NCBI GenBank assembly: GCA_041906465.1 | Contig: JAYRJE010000023.1 | Coordinates: 4,948 to 68,947 of the forward strand | Direction: 5' to 3' | DNA: 64,000 nt | Source of the DNA: Didemnitutus sp041906465 | Lineage (GTDB): Bacteria; Verrucomicrobiota; Verrucomicrobiia; Opitutales; Opitutaceae | Shown here: positions 1-8,143 of the stretch, piece by piece | How the letters are laid out: every line of letters begins with the position of its first letter | Position numbering within the stretch: position 1 is the first letter of the stretch | The notes under the pieces: generated by a model | What the model was told of the DNA's origin: nothing | Database searches by the model: none | What the model saw: only the letters and a program-made list of their open reading frames with translations | Program-made: the position numbers and the translations under genes

Positions 1-150
1 CATCCGCGAAAACTCATCCTTCTTCGCCGGCACGCCCGACGGCGGCGCCAGGTCCTTGGCGGACATCGACCCGAGCGCGAGCAGTGCGGCGGTCAGAGCG
101 ACGAGCAAACGAGTGATTCCAAAACGGGCGCGAACAGTGCGGTGCGGCAT
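1..150 (-). CDS. N-terminus of a secreted or lipoprotein-like protein, cut by window edge
   Basis: The minus strand reads open for 50 codons from an ATG at 148-150 to the window edge. The product starts MPHRTVRARFGITRLLVALT and continues with a hydrophobic stretch and an ALGSMSAKDL end, a good signal peptide (basic n-region, about 17 hydrophobic residues). The mature part begins with a Pro/Gly/Lys-rich segment. Nothing in the visible 50 residues identifies the family. A small hairpin (7-bp stem, 154-160 with 169-175) lies just upstream of the start. Confidence 0.55.
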   Translation of the reverse strand, partial: MPHRTVRARFGITRLLVALTAALLALGSMSAKDLAPPSGVPAKKDEFSRM

Positions 151-228
151 GGTGTGCGGTCCCATCACACCGCACCCGGGCACGTGGTTGCACGATTTTT
201 CGTTGGCCGCCGCCGCGCCACCGAAGCC

Positions 229-855
229 CTAGGAGGTGGAAACGACCAGTTTCAGCCCCAACAGCCCGAGCACCGCTCCCGCCAGGCGGTCGAGCGTGGG
301 CTTGCCGCGAAGATACCAGCGACGCGGTGCCGGAGCGGACAATACCAACGCCACGATCGCATACCACGCCGTCTCGATCGCACACACGAGCACCAGCAGT
401 GCGACCGCTGCGCTCACGGACAACTGCGCCGGCAACAACGCGCTAAAAATGCCACCGTAGACGACGATCGCCTTGGGATTGCTCACCTGCGTGAAGAGCG
501 CGCGCCAGAACGAGCGCACCACCGCCGATTGCATCGAACGCGCACCGTCGAACTCGGCGAGTCCCGCTCGCGCGCTGCGCCACGCGCCGACCGCGAGCCA
601 CACCAGGTAAAGGCCGCCGGCAAGCTTGAGCGCCCCGAACACCCACGGAAAGGCCGCGAACAGCGATTGCAGGCCCGTGAGAACGAGGAGCGCGAGCAAC
701 GTCGCCCCCACTCCCATCCCGGCCGCGGCCGCGAGCCCGTCTCGACGCGACGTCGCCACCGCGGTGCGCGCGACCAGCAGAAAGCTGGGCCCGGGGCTGA
801 TCGCGCCCAACGCGATCGCCGTGCCCACCCCGAGAAACGGAAGCAACATGTCCAT
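229..855 (-). CDS. LysE/RhtB-family amino-acid exporter
   Basis: The 208-residue inner-membrane protein starts MDMLLPFLGVGTAIALGAIS followed by PGPSFLLVAR, the family's N-terminal signature in which the first helix ends at the conserved G-A-x-S-P-G-P. About six hydrophobic helices follow, with the conserved N-P-K motif of the family (FTQVSNPKAIVVYGG) near residue 130. The usual family length is 195-210, which favours the ATG at 855 over the upstream start at 912 that would add a charged, non-homologous tail. Substrate cannot be read from the sequence; members export amino acids or homoserine lactones. It is transcribed toward the truncated gene at the window edge. Confidence 0.85.
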   Translation of the reverse strand: MDMLLPFLGVGTAIALGAISPGPSFLLVARTAVATSRRDGLAAAAGMGVGATLLALLVLTGLQSLFAAFPWVFGALKLAGGLYLVWLAVGAWRSARAGLAEFDGARSMQSAVVRSFWRALFTQVSNPKAIVVYGGIFSALLPAQLSVSAAVALLVLVCAIETAWYAIVALVLSAPAPRRWYLRGKPTLDRLAGAVLGLLGLKLVVSTS

Positions 856-938
856 GCGCGACACTGGCGGCCCCGCGACGTGGACCGCAACGTCGCGCCG
901 TCGTTCGACCACGCGCGTGCGGCCAACCCGTCGCTTTT

Positions 939-1400
939 TCAGACCAGCTCGACGACCGGTTCGTGCTCCACCGGAAATTTCACCGAGCGCGCAATGAAGC
1001 AGTAGCTGTGGGCCTGCGTGTGCAGCGCGCGGGCTTTGACGGCATCACCCGTGATGCGCACGCGCGGACGCAGCACCACGCGCGTGAATTGCCCCGCCCC
1101 GTTCGCCTCCTCGGCCATCTCGCCGTGCGCGTCGTCGCGATATTCGTGGATCACGATGCCATTCACGGCGCACAGATGCAGATACCAGAGCATGTGGCAG
1201 CTCGAGATCGCGGCGACGAGCAGCTGCTCGGGGTTGTAGCGCGAGGCATCGCCGCGAAAGGCGGGATCGCTCGATCCGGCGAGCACCGGTCGGCCCTCGG
1301 CGCGGATCTCGTGGTCGCGCCGGTAGCTGCGGTAGTCGCGCGTGCCGGCGCCATCGTTGCCGGTCCAGGTCAGTTGAATGTCGTAGACGTGATTTTTCAT
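939..1400 (-). CDS. OsmC/Ohr-family protein
   Basis: The 153-residue cytosolic protein starts MKNHVYDIQLTWTGNDGAGT, the standard OsmC N-terminal beta-strand region. The first family cysteine is in AAISSCHMLWYLHLC (C68) and the second in AHSYCFIARSVKFP (C134), the pair that forms the peroxide-reactive centre in Ohr/OsmC proteins. The Arg of the N-terminal half and the RYNPEQLL motif are also present. OsmC proteins reduce organic hydroperoxides with lipoyl or thiol donors; whether this member does is inferred. The longer open frame up to 1589 gives a Cys/Arg-rich extension without homology, so the ATG at 1400 is chosen. Confidence 0.85.
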   Translation of the reverse strand: MKNHVYDIQLTWTGNDGAGTRDYRSYRRDHEIRAEGRPVLAGSSDPAFRGDASRYNPEQLLVAAISSCHMLWYLHLCAVNGIVIHEYRDDAHGEMAEEANGAGQFTRVVLRPRVRITGDAVKARALHTQAHSYCFIARSVKFPVEHEPVVELV

Positions 1401-1473
1401 ACGGGAAAAAAGAAATGCGTAGCCGGACGCTGTCACCAACGCACAGCGCCCACAACGGCGCGCCGTTGTCCGG

Positions 1474-1608
1474 CTAGGCATATGCGGCCAAACCGCCGCT
1501 TTTCCGGACCAGTTCGCCGACCGCCTCAAGTGCAACGACCGAGGCGCCGCCGAGGCGCACGTGCAGATGCACCGCCACGAAGCTGACACCGGCGACGCGG
1601 CTGATCAC
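1474..1608 (-). CDS. possible 44-residue protein, GTG start overlapping the ACT gene stop
   Basis: A short minus-strand frame starts with a GTG at 1606-1608 that shares its TGA with the stop of the ACT-domain gene (GTGA overlap), then runs 44 codons to a TAG at 1474. The product begins VISRVAGVSFVAVHLHVRLG and ends VRKSGGLAAYA. The composition is protein-like rather than Arg-rich as in the shadow frames here. No family is recognised. The translational coupling is the main argument for it; it may equally be chance. Confidence 0.25.
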   Translation of the reverse strand: MISRVAGVSFVAVHLHVRLGGASVVALEAVGELVRKSGGLAAYA

Positions 1609-2012
1609 GGCTGTGGCGGCGGAGTGCGCTCGTTCATCCAGGCGGCAGCGACCTCTCTTGCACGCTCCACCCGATCGACGACGAGCACGAGCTGATGGTC
1701 GTGGTCGCTGTAGAGCACTTTGATATTCACGCCGGCCTGCGCCATGCGCCGCGACAATTTGCCGAGCTGGCCCGGCTCGTCCTGCTTGAGCCGCTGCACG
1801 ACGACGTCGCGCACGGCGGTCACGCGCATCCCGACGGCGGCGAGCGCGCGGCGGGCGGCTTCGCCGTCGGCCACGAGGAAATGCGCGATGCCGACGCCGT
1901 TCACGACCCACGCGCCGCCGCCCTCGACGCTCACGCCGGCGCGACCGAGCGCCTCGCCCATGTCCGCGAGCGCGCCGGGGCGGTTCTCCAGTTCAATGGT
2001 CACATCTTTCAT
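1605..2012 (-). CDS. tandem ACT-domain protein
   Basis: The 135-residue protein starts MKDVTIELENRPGALADMGE, a classic ACT beta-alpha-beta opening with the conserved N-R-P-G-A-L turn. A second ACT unit begins near residue 68 (VVVQRLKQDEPGQLGKLSRR), with the equivalent E-P-G-Q-L turn, and ends about residue 125. There is no catalytic domain, so it is a stand-alone small-molecule sensor or binding protein, typically for an amino acid. It is divergent from the ArsR-like regulator with 65 bp between them. The ATG at 2012 is preferred because residues upstream of it are basic and unlike the family. Confidence 0.75.
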   Translation of the reverse strand: MKDVTIELENRPGALADMGEALGRAGVSVEGGGAWVVNGVGIAHFLVADGEAARRALAAVGMRVTAVRDVVVQRLKQDEPGQLGKLSRRMAQAGVNIKVLYSDHDHQLVLVVDRVERAREVAAAWMNERTPPPQP

Positions 2013-2077
2013 CGGACACAGAGGCTGCGTGCGATCGCGCGACTTGCACGACCGGACACTTTGGCCACGGTCGAAGC

Positions 2078-2767
2078 ATGGTTGCCGCGCCCGATGTCTC
2101 ACGCGTTGCCCGCACGATCGGCGATCCGTCGCGTCTGCGCATGCTCACGTTGCTGATGGACGGTCGCGCGCTCACGGCGAAGGAGCTTGCCTACGGCGCC
2201 GGCATCGAGCCCGCGACCGGCAGCGCGCATCTGCAACGACTGGTGGGCGACGGTCTCGTCACGGTGCGCACGCAGGGCCGTCATCGCTACTTCCAACTCG
2301 CCTCGCCCGCCGTCGCGCGCTGCGTGGAATCGCTGCTCGTCGTCGCCCCGGCGGTGCGCGCGGTGCCGTGCAGGACGCCTGATCCGCTCTGCGAAGCGCG
2401 TTATTGCTACGATCATCTCGCGGGCCGGCTCGCCGTGGCCGTCGCGCGAACGATGCAGGAACGCGGCGCGATCGAGCGGCGCGAGGACGCGTTTTTCGTC
2501 ACGCCCGACGGCGCGCGTTGGTTCGCGCAACTCGGCGTCGACGTCGCCGCCGTTGCGGCGCAGCGCCGGCAATTTGCCCCGGCGTGCATGGATTGGAGCG
2601 AGCGACAGGATCACGTCGGCGGTGCACTCGGCGCGGCGCTGGCGCAGCGTTTCGAAAGTGCGCGCTGGCTGCGGCGGCGGCCGGAGTCGCGCGCCGTGGT
2701 CATCACGCCCGCGGGGCGCGCGGCGTTGCAGACGCATTTCGGCTGGAAGCCGGACGCGGCGGTATGA
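2078..2767 (+). CDS. ArsR-like winged-helix transcriptional regulator
   Basis: The 229-residue protein opens with VSRVARTIGDPSRLRMLTLL, the ArsR-type helix preceding the winged HTH (residues about 5-85); the recognition helix region is GIEPATGSAHLQRLVGDGLV and the wing TQGRHRYFQL. A C-terminal half of unknown fold follows, with a Cys-containing segment LCEARYCYDHLAGRLA (residues about 103-118) that recurs in this type of regulator. The ligand is unknown. Its start lies 65 bp from the divergent ACT-domain gene, which is its likely target or partner. Confidence 0.8.
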   Translation: MVAAPDVSRVARTIGDPSRLRMLTLLMDGRALTAKELAYGAGIEPATGSAHLQRLVGDGLVTVRTQGRHRYFQLASPAVARCVESLLVVAPAVRAVPCRTPDPLCEARYCYDHLAGRLAVAVARTMQERGAIERREDAFFVTPDGARWFAQLGVDVAAVAAQRRQFAPACMDWSERQDHVGGALGAALAQRFESARWLRRRPESRAVVITPAGRAALQTHFGWKPDAAV

Positions 2768-2823
2768 GGTAGGGCGAACCGTCCTCGGTGAGCCGCGGCT
2801 CGGCGGGGACGCCTCGCCCTACC
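2768..2823. repeat. 56-bp inverted-repeat element
   Basis: The element begins one base after the ArsR-like gene stop. Its ends are perfect 10-bp inverted repeats (ggtagggcga at 2768-2777 and tcgccctacc at 2814-2823). Inside are a second pair (cgtcc / ggacg) and a central palindrome gagccgcggctc, so the whole unit can fold as one long hairpin. It lies between convergent genes, so it could end transcription in either direction, but it has no U-tract. Confidence 0.7.
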
Positions 2824-2875
2824 GCCGATCGCGCTACTGGACGTAGTCGCCGACTTCGCCGCGAACGAACGCGCA

Positions 2876-2980
2876 GGGCGGTTGAGGGCAACCGCCCCTA
2901 CCGGCGAGGCGCGCGAGCGGTCGGGGGGCGTTGTCCCAACGCCCCTTCGCGTTCGGAACGCGTTGAGGTCAACGCGTTCC
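2876..2980. repeat. cluster of three short perfect hairpins
   Basis: Three palindromes follow each other between convergent genes. 2876-2897 has a 9-bp stem gggcggttg with a 4-base loop. 2925-2945 has a 9-bp stem ggggcgttg with a 3-base loop. 2955-2980 has a 12-bp stem ggaacgcgttga with a 2-base loop. All keep a GTTG/CAAC block next to the loop while the outer stem bases differ. They could act as terminators, but their shared design suggests one repeat family. Confidence 0.7.
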
Positions 2981-3003
2981 ACCTCGGCCAAAACCGCGTC
3001 CGC

Positions 3004-4953
3004 TCACTCGCCCGCGGCGTCGCGCAGGAAGGTCTCGTGCGGGATCAGCGCCTCGTAGTCGGCGACCGAGCCGCCCGCCAGACACGTGTCGATGATCTGT
3101 TTGCCGAGCGGATCGAGTTCCGGGTGGAGGTAGAGCTGAAGTTCGCGGTGGAAAAAGTCCGCGAGCATCTTGGCGCCGGCATCGTAGGCGGCTTCGCCGA
3201 CCTCCGGCTGCGTGTTCACCTCGAAGAACCACGAACCGATCGAGCGGCCTTCGACGAGGATCTTGCCGGGCGTGTAGCCGAGCAGCGGGCAGCGCGAGGG
3301 CTTCACCTGGTCGGCGGAGAAACGGCGATTGCCGCGGCGCGCGAGGTATTCGCGCATGATCCATTGCGGCATGAAGCCGGCTTCCCACGAGCCGATGTGC
3401 TGGTTGGGCACGAGCACGTAGCTCACGCGATAGTGTTCGCGGATCTGGTGGAGGAGAATGTTGGCCTGGTCGACGCGGCGGCCCGTGGCGAACGGCCAGT
3501 AGGAGCCGACGCCTTCGGAGGACATGCCTTCCGTCTGCGTGATGCTCGGGTTGGCGTGGCCGCGCGGAGCGACGAGGCGCCAGAGCCAGGCGAGCGCGGG
3601 CGGCAGCACGTGGAACAGGCCGATGATGCCGTAGCTGGGGTTGTCACGCGTGCACGGCGGCGTGCGCACGCCGAAGGAACGGATGTCGACGTCGATCGCG
3701 CCCTTGTGCACCTGCGGCACGATGTCGCGCGGGACGACGATGCGCGGATTCGGGCAGCGTTTGCCGGGCGAGTCTTCGATGTGCTCCCAGAGCAGCGCCG
3801 TGGCGCCGGGGTGAGCCTCGATGTTGAGGAAGAGCAACGGCCGCGACGGCGCGATGGTCATCTTCTCGAGGTGCGGGTCGATGCCGTAGGACTCGATGTG
3901 GTTGACGCGGACGAACCACGCGGCCTCGGCGTCGACGACGCGCAGCTTGCCGTTGCCGCGCTGGAGCGACGGGTGGCAGAGCGCCATGTCGTCGGTCACC
4001 GGGCGCAGCTCGCAGCCCTGCGGGAGCGTGATGACGCGCTCGTCCTTCGTGACGATGTTGCGACCGAGGAGCAGGCTGTTGTCGGCCTGGCGGTGCATTT
4101 GCTCGAGCATCTCGCTCTTACCGCCGCCGCTCGCGCCTTCGTGCGCGATGACGAGCTTGTTCTGGTAAGGCGTGATGACCTGCACGGTCGAGCAGTGGAT
4201 GGTGTTCCAGTGCTCGTCCTCACCGTGATTGAGGAGGATGCCGTAAACGCCCTTCTTCGCACTCGGGCCGGGATAGAGATTGTAGCTGAACAGCTCGTGC
4301 AGGCCCTTGCGACGATTGTGCACGACGACCTGCTTGCCGGCGAAATGCGTGTGGCGGAACGGCGGCGCGACGTAGATGACCGCGCGCGGCTTGAAGTCGG
4401 CCGGCACCTGCTCGGGCGAGAGGATGCCCTGGAGCAAGGCGAGGCCGAGGGCGAAGAAGCCGGCGTTTTCCGGCGCGACGACGACCGCGTGCGTGCCCTT
4501 GCCCGGGAGACCGGCGATGAAGGGGAACACGGTCAACCGCTGCGTCTTCAGCCACGCGAAGGTTTCCTGGCGGACCGGCTCGAAATCGGCGCCGAAGCGC
4601 TCGCGATACGTCGGCTTGTCGGTGGGGCGCGTGTCGCCGATGACCATGCAGTCCGGGTCGCGGCGGCGCATGTAAGGTTCGAGATAGTTCGCCGCGATGC
4701 CATTGCGGACGCGGCAGACGCGCGCTTCGACGACGCGGCCCTTGCCGGGGACTTCGTAGGCGACGTCGTGCCAGCCGGCGATGGCGTCGCGCACGGAGAG
4801 TTCGACGAGTTCCGTCTCGTTGCGCCCGATCGAATAGCCCGGGCACGCCGCGAGGATCGCTGCCGCTTCCTTCGGCAGGGCGAAAGGCGTCGGAGAGGCC
4901 GCAGCAGCGGCAGAGGCGGGCGAACCGGTGGGAGGGAGCGGGCTGGTAGTCAT
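3004..4953 (-). CDS. PEPCK-fold P-loop protein, DUF4914-like
   Basis: The 649-residue soluble protein has a P-loop EGASGGGKSEM at about residues 271-281. This resembles the kinase-1a loop of PEP carboxykinases and HPr kinases (G-x-S-G-x-G-K-S-E), including the Glu after the loop Ser. Overall it matches my memory of DUF4914 proteins of Verrucomicrobiota and Bacteroidota: about 630 residues, aromatic-rich, no signal peptide. The first 25 residues are Pro/Ala/Ser-rich. Nucleotide binding is inferred from the loop; the reaction is unknown. It is convergent with the ArsR-like gene, and a 14-bp palindrome (cgtgtcatgacacg, 5062-5075) lies upstream of it in the gap shared with the divergent GH39 gene. 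Confidence 0.6.
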   Translation of the reverse strand: MTTSPLPPTGSPASAAAAASPTPFALPKEAAAILAACPGYSIGRNETELVELSVRDAIAGWHDVAYEVPGKGRVVEARVCRVRNGIAANYLEPYMRRRDPDCMVIGDTRPTDKPTYRERFGADFEPVRQETFAWLKTQRLTVFPFIAGLPGKGTHAVVVAPENAGFFALGLALLQGILSPEQVPADFKPRAVIYVAPPFRHTHFAGKQVVVHNRRKGLHELFSYNLYPGPSAKKGVYGILLNHGEDEHWNTIHCSTVQVITPYQNKLVIAHEGASGGGKSEMLEQMHRQADNSLLLGRNIVTKDERVITLPQGCELRPVTDDMALCHPSLQRGNGKLRVVDAEAAWFVRVNHIESYGIDPHLEKMTIAPSRPLLFLNIEAHPGATALLWEHIEDSPGKRCPNPRIVVPRDIVPQVHKGAIDVDIRSFGVRTPPCTRDNPSYGIIGLFHVLPPALAWLWRLVAPRGHANPSITQTEGMSSEGVGSYWPFATGRRVDQANILLHQIREHYRVSYVLVPNQHIGSWEAGFMPQWIMREYLARRGNRRFSADQVKPSRCPLLGYTPGKILVEGRSIGSWFFEVNTQPEVGEAAYDAGAKMLADFFHRELQLYLHPELDPLGKQIIDTCLAGGSVADYEALIPHETFLRDAAGE

Positions 4954-5061
4954 GTTCGGGGAAAAATTGGAGCCACAGGGTAGCGAAAGGCGGGGCGCGC
5001 TGGCTGTGCAGGTCTTGCGTTCCGCCGGTGCATTTCTGGCTATGACGCATCGGCCTCAAAC

Positions 5062-5075
5062 CGTGTCATGACACG
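5062..5075. promoter_or_regulatory. 14-bp perfect palindrome in divergent promoter region
   Basis: The sequence cgtgtcatgacacg is fully self-complementary and sits in the 241-bp gap between the divergent DUF4914-like and GH39 genes. Size and position fit an operator for a dimeric regulator; no regulator is known. Confidence 0.3.
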
Positions 5076-5194
5076 AATCACGCGCTTGCCCGGGAGGCGT
5101 GGCTGAATTCGGCGGCGAAAGAACAATGTTCGCGCAACTTCGGGATTTAGTCGGCTCGCGTTCCGTGTAGTGCATGGACCTCCGCTGCTTACCC

Positions 5195-6805
5195 ATGTTT
5201 CCCCGTCTCATCGCTGGTTTCGCCCTCGCCATGCCCTGCCTGCTTTCGTCCGCCGCTCCGGCGACCCCGCGCGTCATCTCCGCCGATGTGGCGCAGGCGC
5301 GCGGGCCGATGAGCCGCATGTATAACTTCTGCGTCGGCGCCGGGCGCGCCAACGAGGGCTTGCGGGCCGATTGGCAGCGCCAGCTCCGCCTCGTGCGCGA
5401 GCAATGCGGCTTCCGCTACATCCGTTTCCACGGGCTGTTCACGGACGACATGGGCGTCTACTTCGAGGACAAGCAGGGCAATGCGATCTACAACTGGCAG
5501 TATGTCGACGAGTTGTTCGACTTCATCACGAGCATCGGGATGAAGCCGTTCATCGAACTCGGTTTCATGCCCAACGCGCTGGCGAGCGGGAAGCAGACGA
5601 TCTTCTGGTGGCGCGGCAACGTGACGCCGCCGAAGGACTACGCGAAATGGGAGGCGTTCATCGCGGCTTTCACGCGCCACATCACCGAGCGCTACGGCGC
5701 CGACGAAGTGCGCTCGTGGTATTTCGAAGTCTGGAACGAGCCCAACCTTGACGGATTCTGGATGGGCAATCCCGAGCGGAAGAGCCCGGAGGAATGGGCC
5801 GTCGCAGCCCGCGCCGAGTATTTCAAACTCTACGCCGCCAGCGCGCGCGGCGTGAAATCCGTCGACGCCAGCTATCGCGTCGGCGGCCCCGCGACCGCGG
5901 GCGAAGGCTGGATCGACGAGACGCTGGCGTTCTGCGCCGAACAGAACGTGCCCCTCGATTTCGTCACGACGCACAGCTACGCCACGATGAGCGGCTATCT
6001 CGACGAGACCGGCAACGCCGGCACGGTGTTCTCGCCCGACCGCAACGCCATCACGTCCGGCGTGCGCAACGTCCGCGCGAAGATCGACGCCTCGCCGTTC
6101 CGCAGCCGCGAGTTGCACTACACCGAGTGGAGCAGTTCCTACACGCCCTCGGATCCGATCCACGACAGCTACCACAGCGCCGCCTTCATCCTCGACAAGA
6201 TGCGGCACATCGGTGCCGCCGCGACCTCGATGTCGTATTGGACCTTCACGGACATCTTCGAGGAAGCCGGCCCGCGCACGAAGCCATTTCACGGCGGCTT
6301 CGGCATGCTCAATTACCAGGACCTGAAAAAGCCGTCGTTCTTCGCCTACCAATTTCTCCAGCGCCTCGGCGATACGGAGCTCGCGAGCAGCGACACCGAC
6401 GCGTTCGTGTGCCGCGACGCCACCGGCGCCGTGCAGGCTCTGTTCTGGGACTTCACGATCACGCATCCCGGCCCGTCGATCATCAACCAGGAGTTCTACG
6501 CGAAGGACCAACCCGCGCAGGGCAAGGGCACCGCGGAACTCCGTCTCACCAGCCTCAAGCCCGGCACCTATCGCCTCGCCGCCACGCGCGTCGGCTACTG
6601 CGCCAACGACGTCCAATCCGCCTGGCGCGAGCTCGGTTCGCCCGCGCAGCTCACTCGCGCCCAAGTCGCGACGCTGCGCACGGCCTCCAGCGGTGCGCCT
6701 GCGATCGACGAACAGGTGACGGTCGGCGCCGACGGGAAATTCACCCGCACGTTCCCGCTCCGCGAGAACGACGTGTGGCTGATCGAGTTGCAGCCGCAGG
6801 GATAA
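5195..6805 (+). CDS. secreted glycoside hydrolase family 39 (beta-xylosidase-like)
   Basis: The 536-residue protein starts MFPRLIAGFALAMPCLLSSA, a signal peptide ending in AAPATP, so it is exported. The (beta/alpha)8 domain shows the GH39 acid/base motif WYFEVWNEPNLDGFW (Glu at residue 182) and the nucleophile motif LHYTEWSSSYT (Glu at residue 311). Other family segments are FRYIRFHGLFTDDM and GGPATAGEGW. Family members hydrolyse xylosides, other pentosides or alpha-iduronides with retention; the exact substrate is not visible. A beta-sandwich tail covers roughly residues 400-536. An ATG 21 bp upstream is possible but would prefix MDLRCLP before the signal peptide. Confidence 0.85.
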   Translation: MFPRLIAGFALAMPCLLSSAAPATPRVISADVAQARGPMSRMYNFCVGAGRANEGLRADWQRQLRLVREQCGFRYIRFHGLFTDDMGVYFEDKQGNAIYNWQYVDELFDFITSIGMKPFIELGFMPNALASGKQTIFWWRGNVTPPKDYAKWEAFIAAFTRHITERYGADEVRSWYFEVWNEPNLDGFWMGNPERKSPEEWAVAARAEYFKLYAASARGVKSVDASYRVGGPATAGEGWIDETLAFCAEQNVPLDFVTTHSYATMSGYLDETGNAGTVFSPDRNAITSGVRNVRAKIDASPFRSRELHYTEWSSSYTPSDPIHDSYHSAAFILDKMRHIGAAATSMSYWTFTDIFEEAGPRTKPFHGGFGMLNYQDLKKPSFFAYQFLQRLGDTELASSDTDAFVCRDATGAVQALFWDFTITHPGPSIINQEFYAKDQPAQGKGTAELRLTSLKPGTYRLAATRVGYCANDVQSAWRELGSPAQLTRAQVATLRTASSGAPAIDEQVTVGADGKFTRTFPLRENDVWLIELQPQG

Positions 6806-6851
6806 ATTCGACGCGAACGGAGCGCCCAAACGCGCCCCACTTTTCCACGCC

Positions 6852-7241
6852 ATGTCCGAATCCAAACTGACGGCCAACGCCGCCATCCTGCTCGTGCGCG
6901 ATGTCGTCGCTTCGGCGCACTATTATCGCGATTGCCTCGGTTTCACCTTCGATCGCCTCTGGGGCGAGCCGCCGAACTTCGTCATCTTGGCACGCGACAA
7001 CTGCCGCCTCATGCTACAGCAGGCGCCCACCGGACACGCGATCGTGCCGCACTGGCGCGTCATGCACGGGATGTGGAACGCGTATTTTTGGGTGAACGAC
7101 GCCGACGCGCTCTTCGCGGAGTTCAAGCGGCGCGGGGCGAAGGTCGACTACGAGATCGGCGACAAGCCGTATGGCATCCGCGAATTCGGCGTGCAGGACC
7201 TCGACGGCCACGACCTCGCCTTTGGCAGCCCGCTCGACTGA
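6852..7241 (+). CDS. VOC-superfamily (glyoxalase/bleomycin-resistance-like) protein
   Basis: The 129-residue protein starts MSESKLTANAAILLVRDVVA and shows the two beta-alpha-beta-beta-beta halves of the VOC fold: DVVASAHYYRDCLGFTFDRL in the first half, and AYFWVNDADALFAEFKRRGA then VQDLDGHDLAFG with the conserved D-x-D-G-H metal-side motif in the second. Metal ligand residues cannot be assigned fully. The substrate is unknown; relatives include dioxygenases, isomerases and antibiotic-binding proteins. It lies 46 bp after the GH39 gene on the same strand and may be co-transcribed. Confidence 0.8.
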   Translation: MSESKLTANAAILLVRDVVASAHYYRDCLGFTFDRLWGEPPNFVILARDNCRLMLQQAPTGHAIVPHWRVMHGMWNAYFWVNDADALFAEFKRRGAKVDYEIGDKPYGIREFGVQDLDGHDLAFGSPLD

Positions 7242-7252
7242 CCGGCGCGGCC

Positions 7253-8059
7253 TCAGCGCACCGACGCGAGCACGCGCAGCATCGCCGCGTGGATGCGGCC
7301 GTTGCTCGCGACGCAGCGCGCACGCTCGGCGCTCTGCGGACCGGGTGCGCCGGCGTAGTCAGTGACCGTGCCACCGGCTTCCTGCACGAGCAGCACGCCG
7401 GCCATGATATCCCAGCGTTTCAAATCCTTTTCCCAATAACCGTCGAGCCGCCCCGCCGCGACGTAGGCTAGATCGAGCGCCGCGCTGCCAAGGCGACGCT
7501 CGCCGCGGATGTGTTTCAGAAACGCCGACCACTCGCGCTCGTTGTTGTCGGGATTCGTGTGCTTGTCGTAGGGAAAGCCGGTCGAGACGACGGCATCGTT
7601 GAGTTCCTCGGTCGCGGTCACGGCGAGCGGCCGGCCATTGAGGTGCGCGCCGCCGCCCCGCACGGCGGTGAAAAGTTCGTCGCGCGTCGGATCGTAGACG
7701 ACACCGAGCAACGGCTGCCGGTCCGGCGTCGCGAGCGCGATGCTGGTGCAGAAGTGCGGAAGCTTCGCCGCGAAGTTCACCGTGCCGTCGACCGGGTCGA
7801 CGAACCAGTGGAACGGCGCCGTGGCCGCGAGAGCGCCCTGCCCACCGCCCTCCTCGCCCACGATGTGGTGCTCGGGAAAACGCGCCAGCAGTTCGCGCAC
7901 GATGAACGCCTCGGCCTCGGTGTCAGCGGCAGTCACGACGTCGGAGCGCGTCGACTTGCGCGCGGAGATCGGGATCGGAGCGGCGAAGTGGCGCAGGATG
8001 ATCTTCCCCGCCCCGCGCGCGATGGCGGCGACGTCGTCGAGCAGAGCGGCAGGTTGCAT
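7253..8059 (-). CDS. suhB: inositol monophosphatase family protein
   Basis: The 268-residue enzyme carries the full Mg-dependent phosphatase signature. DVVTAADTEAEAFI holds the first metal region, HHIVGEEGG the conserved G-E-E, WFVDPVDGTVNFAAKLPHFC the D-P-x-D-G-T loop, and KRWDIMAGVLLVQEAGG the C-terminal W-D-x-x-A-G metal site. It probably dephosphorylates inositol-1-phosphate or a related sugar phosphate; some relatives also act in rRNA transcription with NusA/NusB as SuhB. The start MQPAALLDDVAAIARGAGKI at 8059 is chosen because the longer frame to 8125 has no homology. It ends 11 bp from the convergent VOC gene. Confidence 0.85.
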   Translation of the reverse strand: MQPAALLDDVAAIARGAGKIILRHFAAPIPISARKSTRSDVVTAADTEAEAFIVRELLARFPEHHIVGEEGGGQGALAATAPFHWFVDPVDGTVNFAAKLPHFCTSIALATPDRQPLLGVVYDPTRDELFTAVRGGGAHLNGRPLAVTATEELNDAVVSTGFPYDKHTNPDNNEREWSAFLKHIRGERRLGSAALDLAYVAAGRLDGYWEKDLKRWDIMAGVLLVQEAGGTVTDYAGAPGPQSAERARCVASNGRIHAAMLRVLASVR

Positions 8060-8143
8060 GGTCCGACCTTCGCCAATTTCGACGCCAGCGCGAATCCGAA
8101 ACGCGTCAATGCCGCGGCGCCCCACGATTCGGGAACCGCGAAA

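Noticed and set aside
1605..2102. longer ACT-domain frame from 2102
   Set aside because: The first 30 codons overlap the divergent promoter and have no homology; the ATG at 2012 gives the normal ACT start.
2788..4983. 731-codon plus-strand frame across the DUF4914-like gene
   Set aside because: It is antisense to a clearly conserved protein; its product is an Arg/Asp/Val-rich shadow with no domain.
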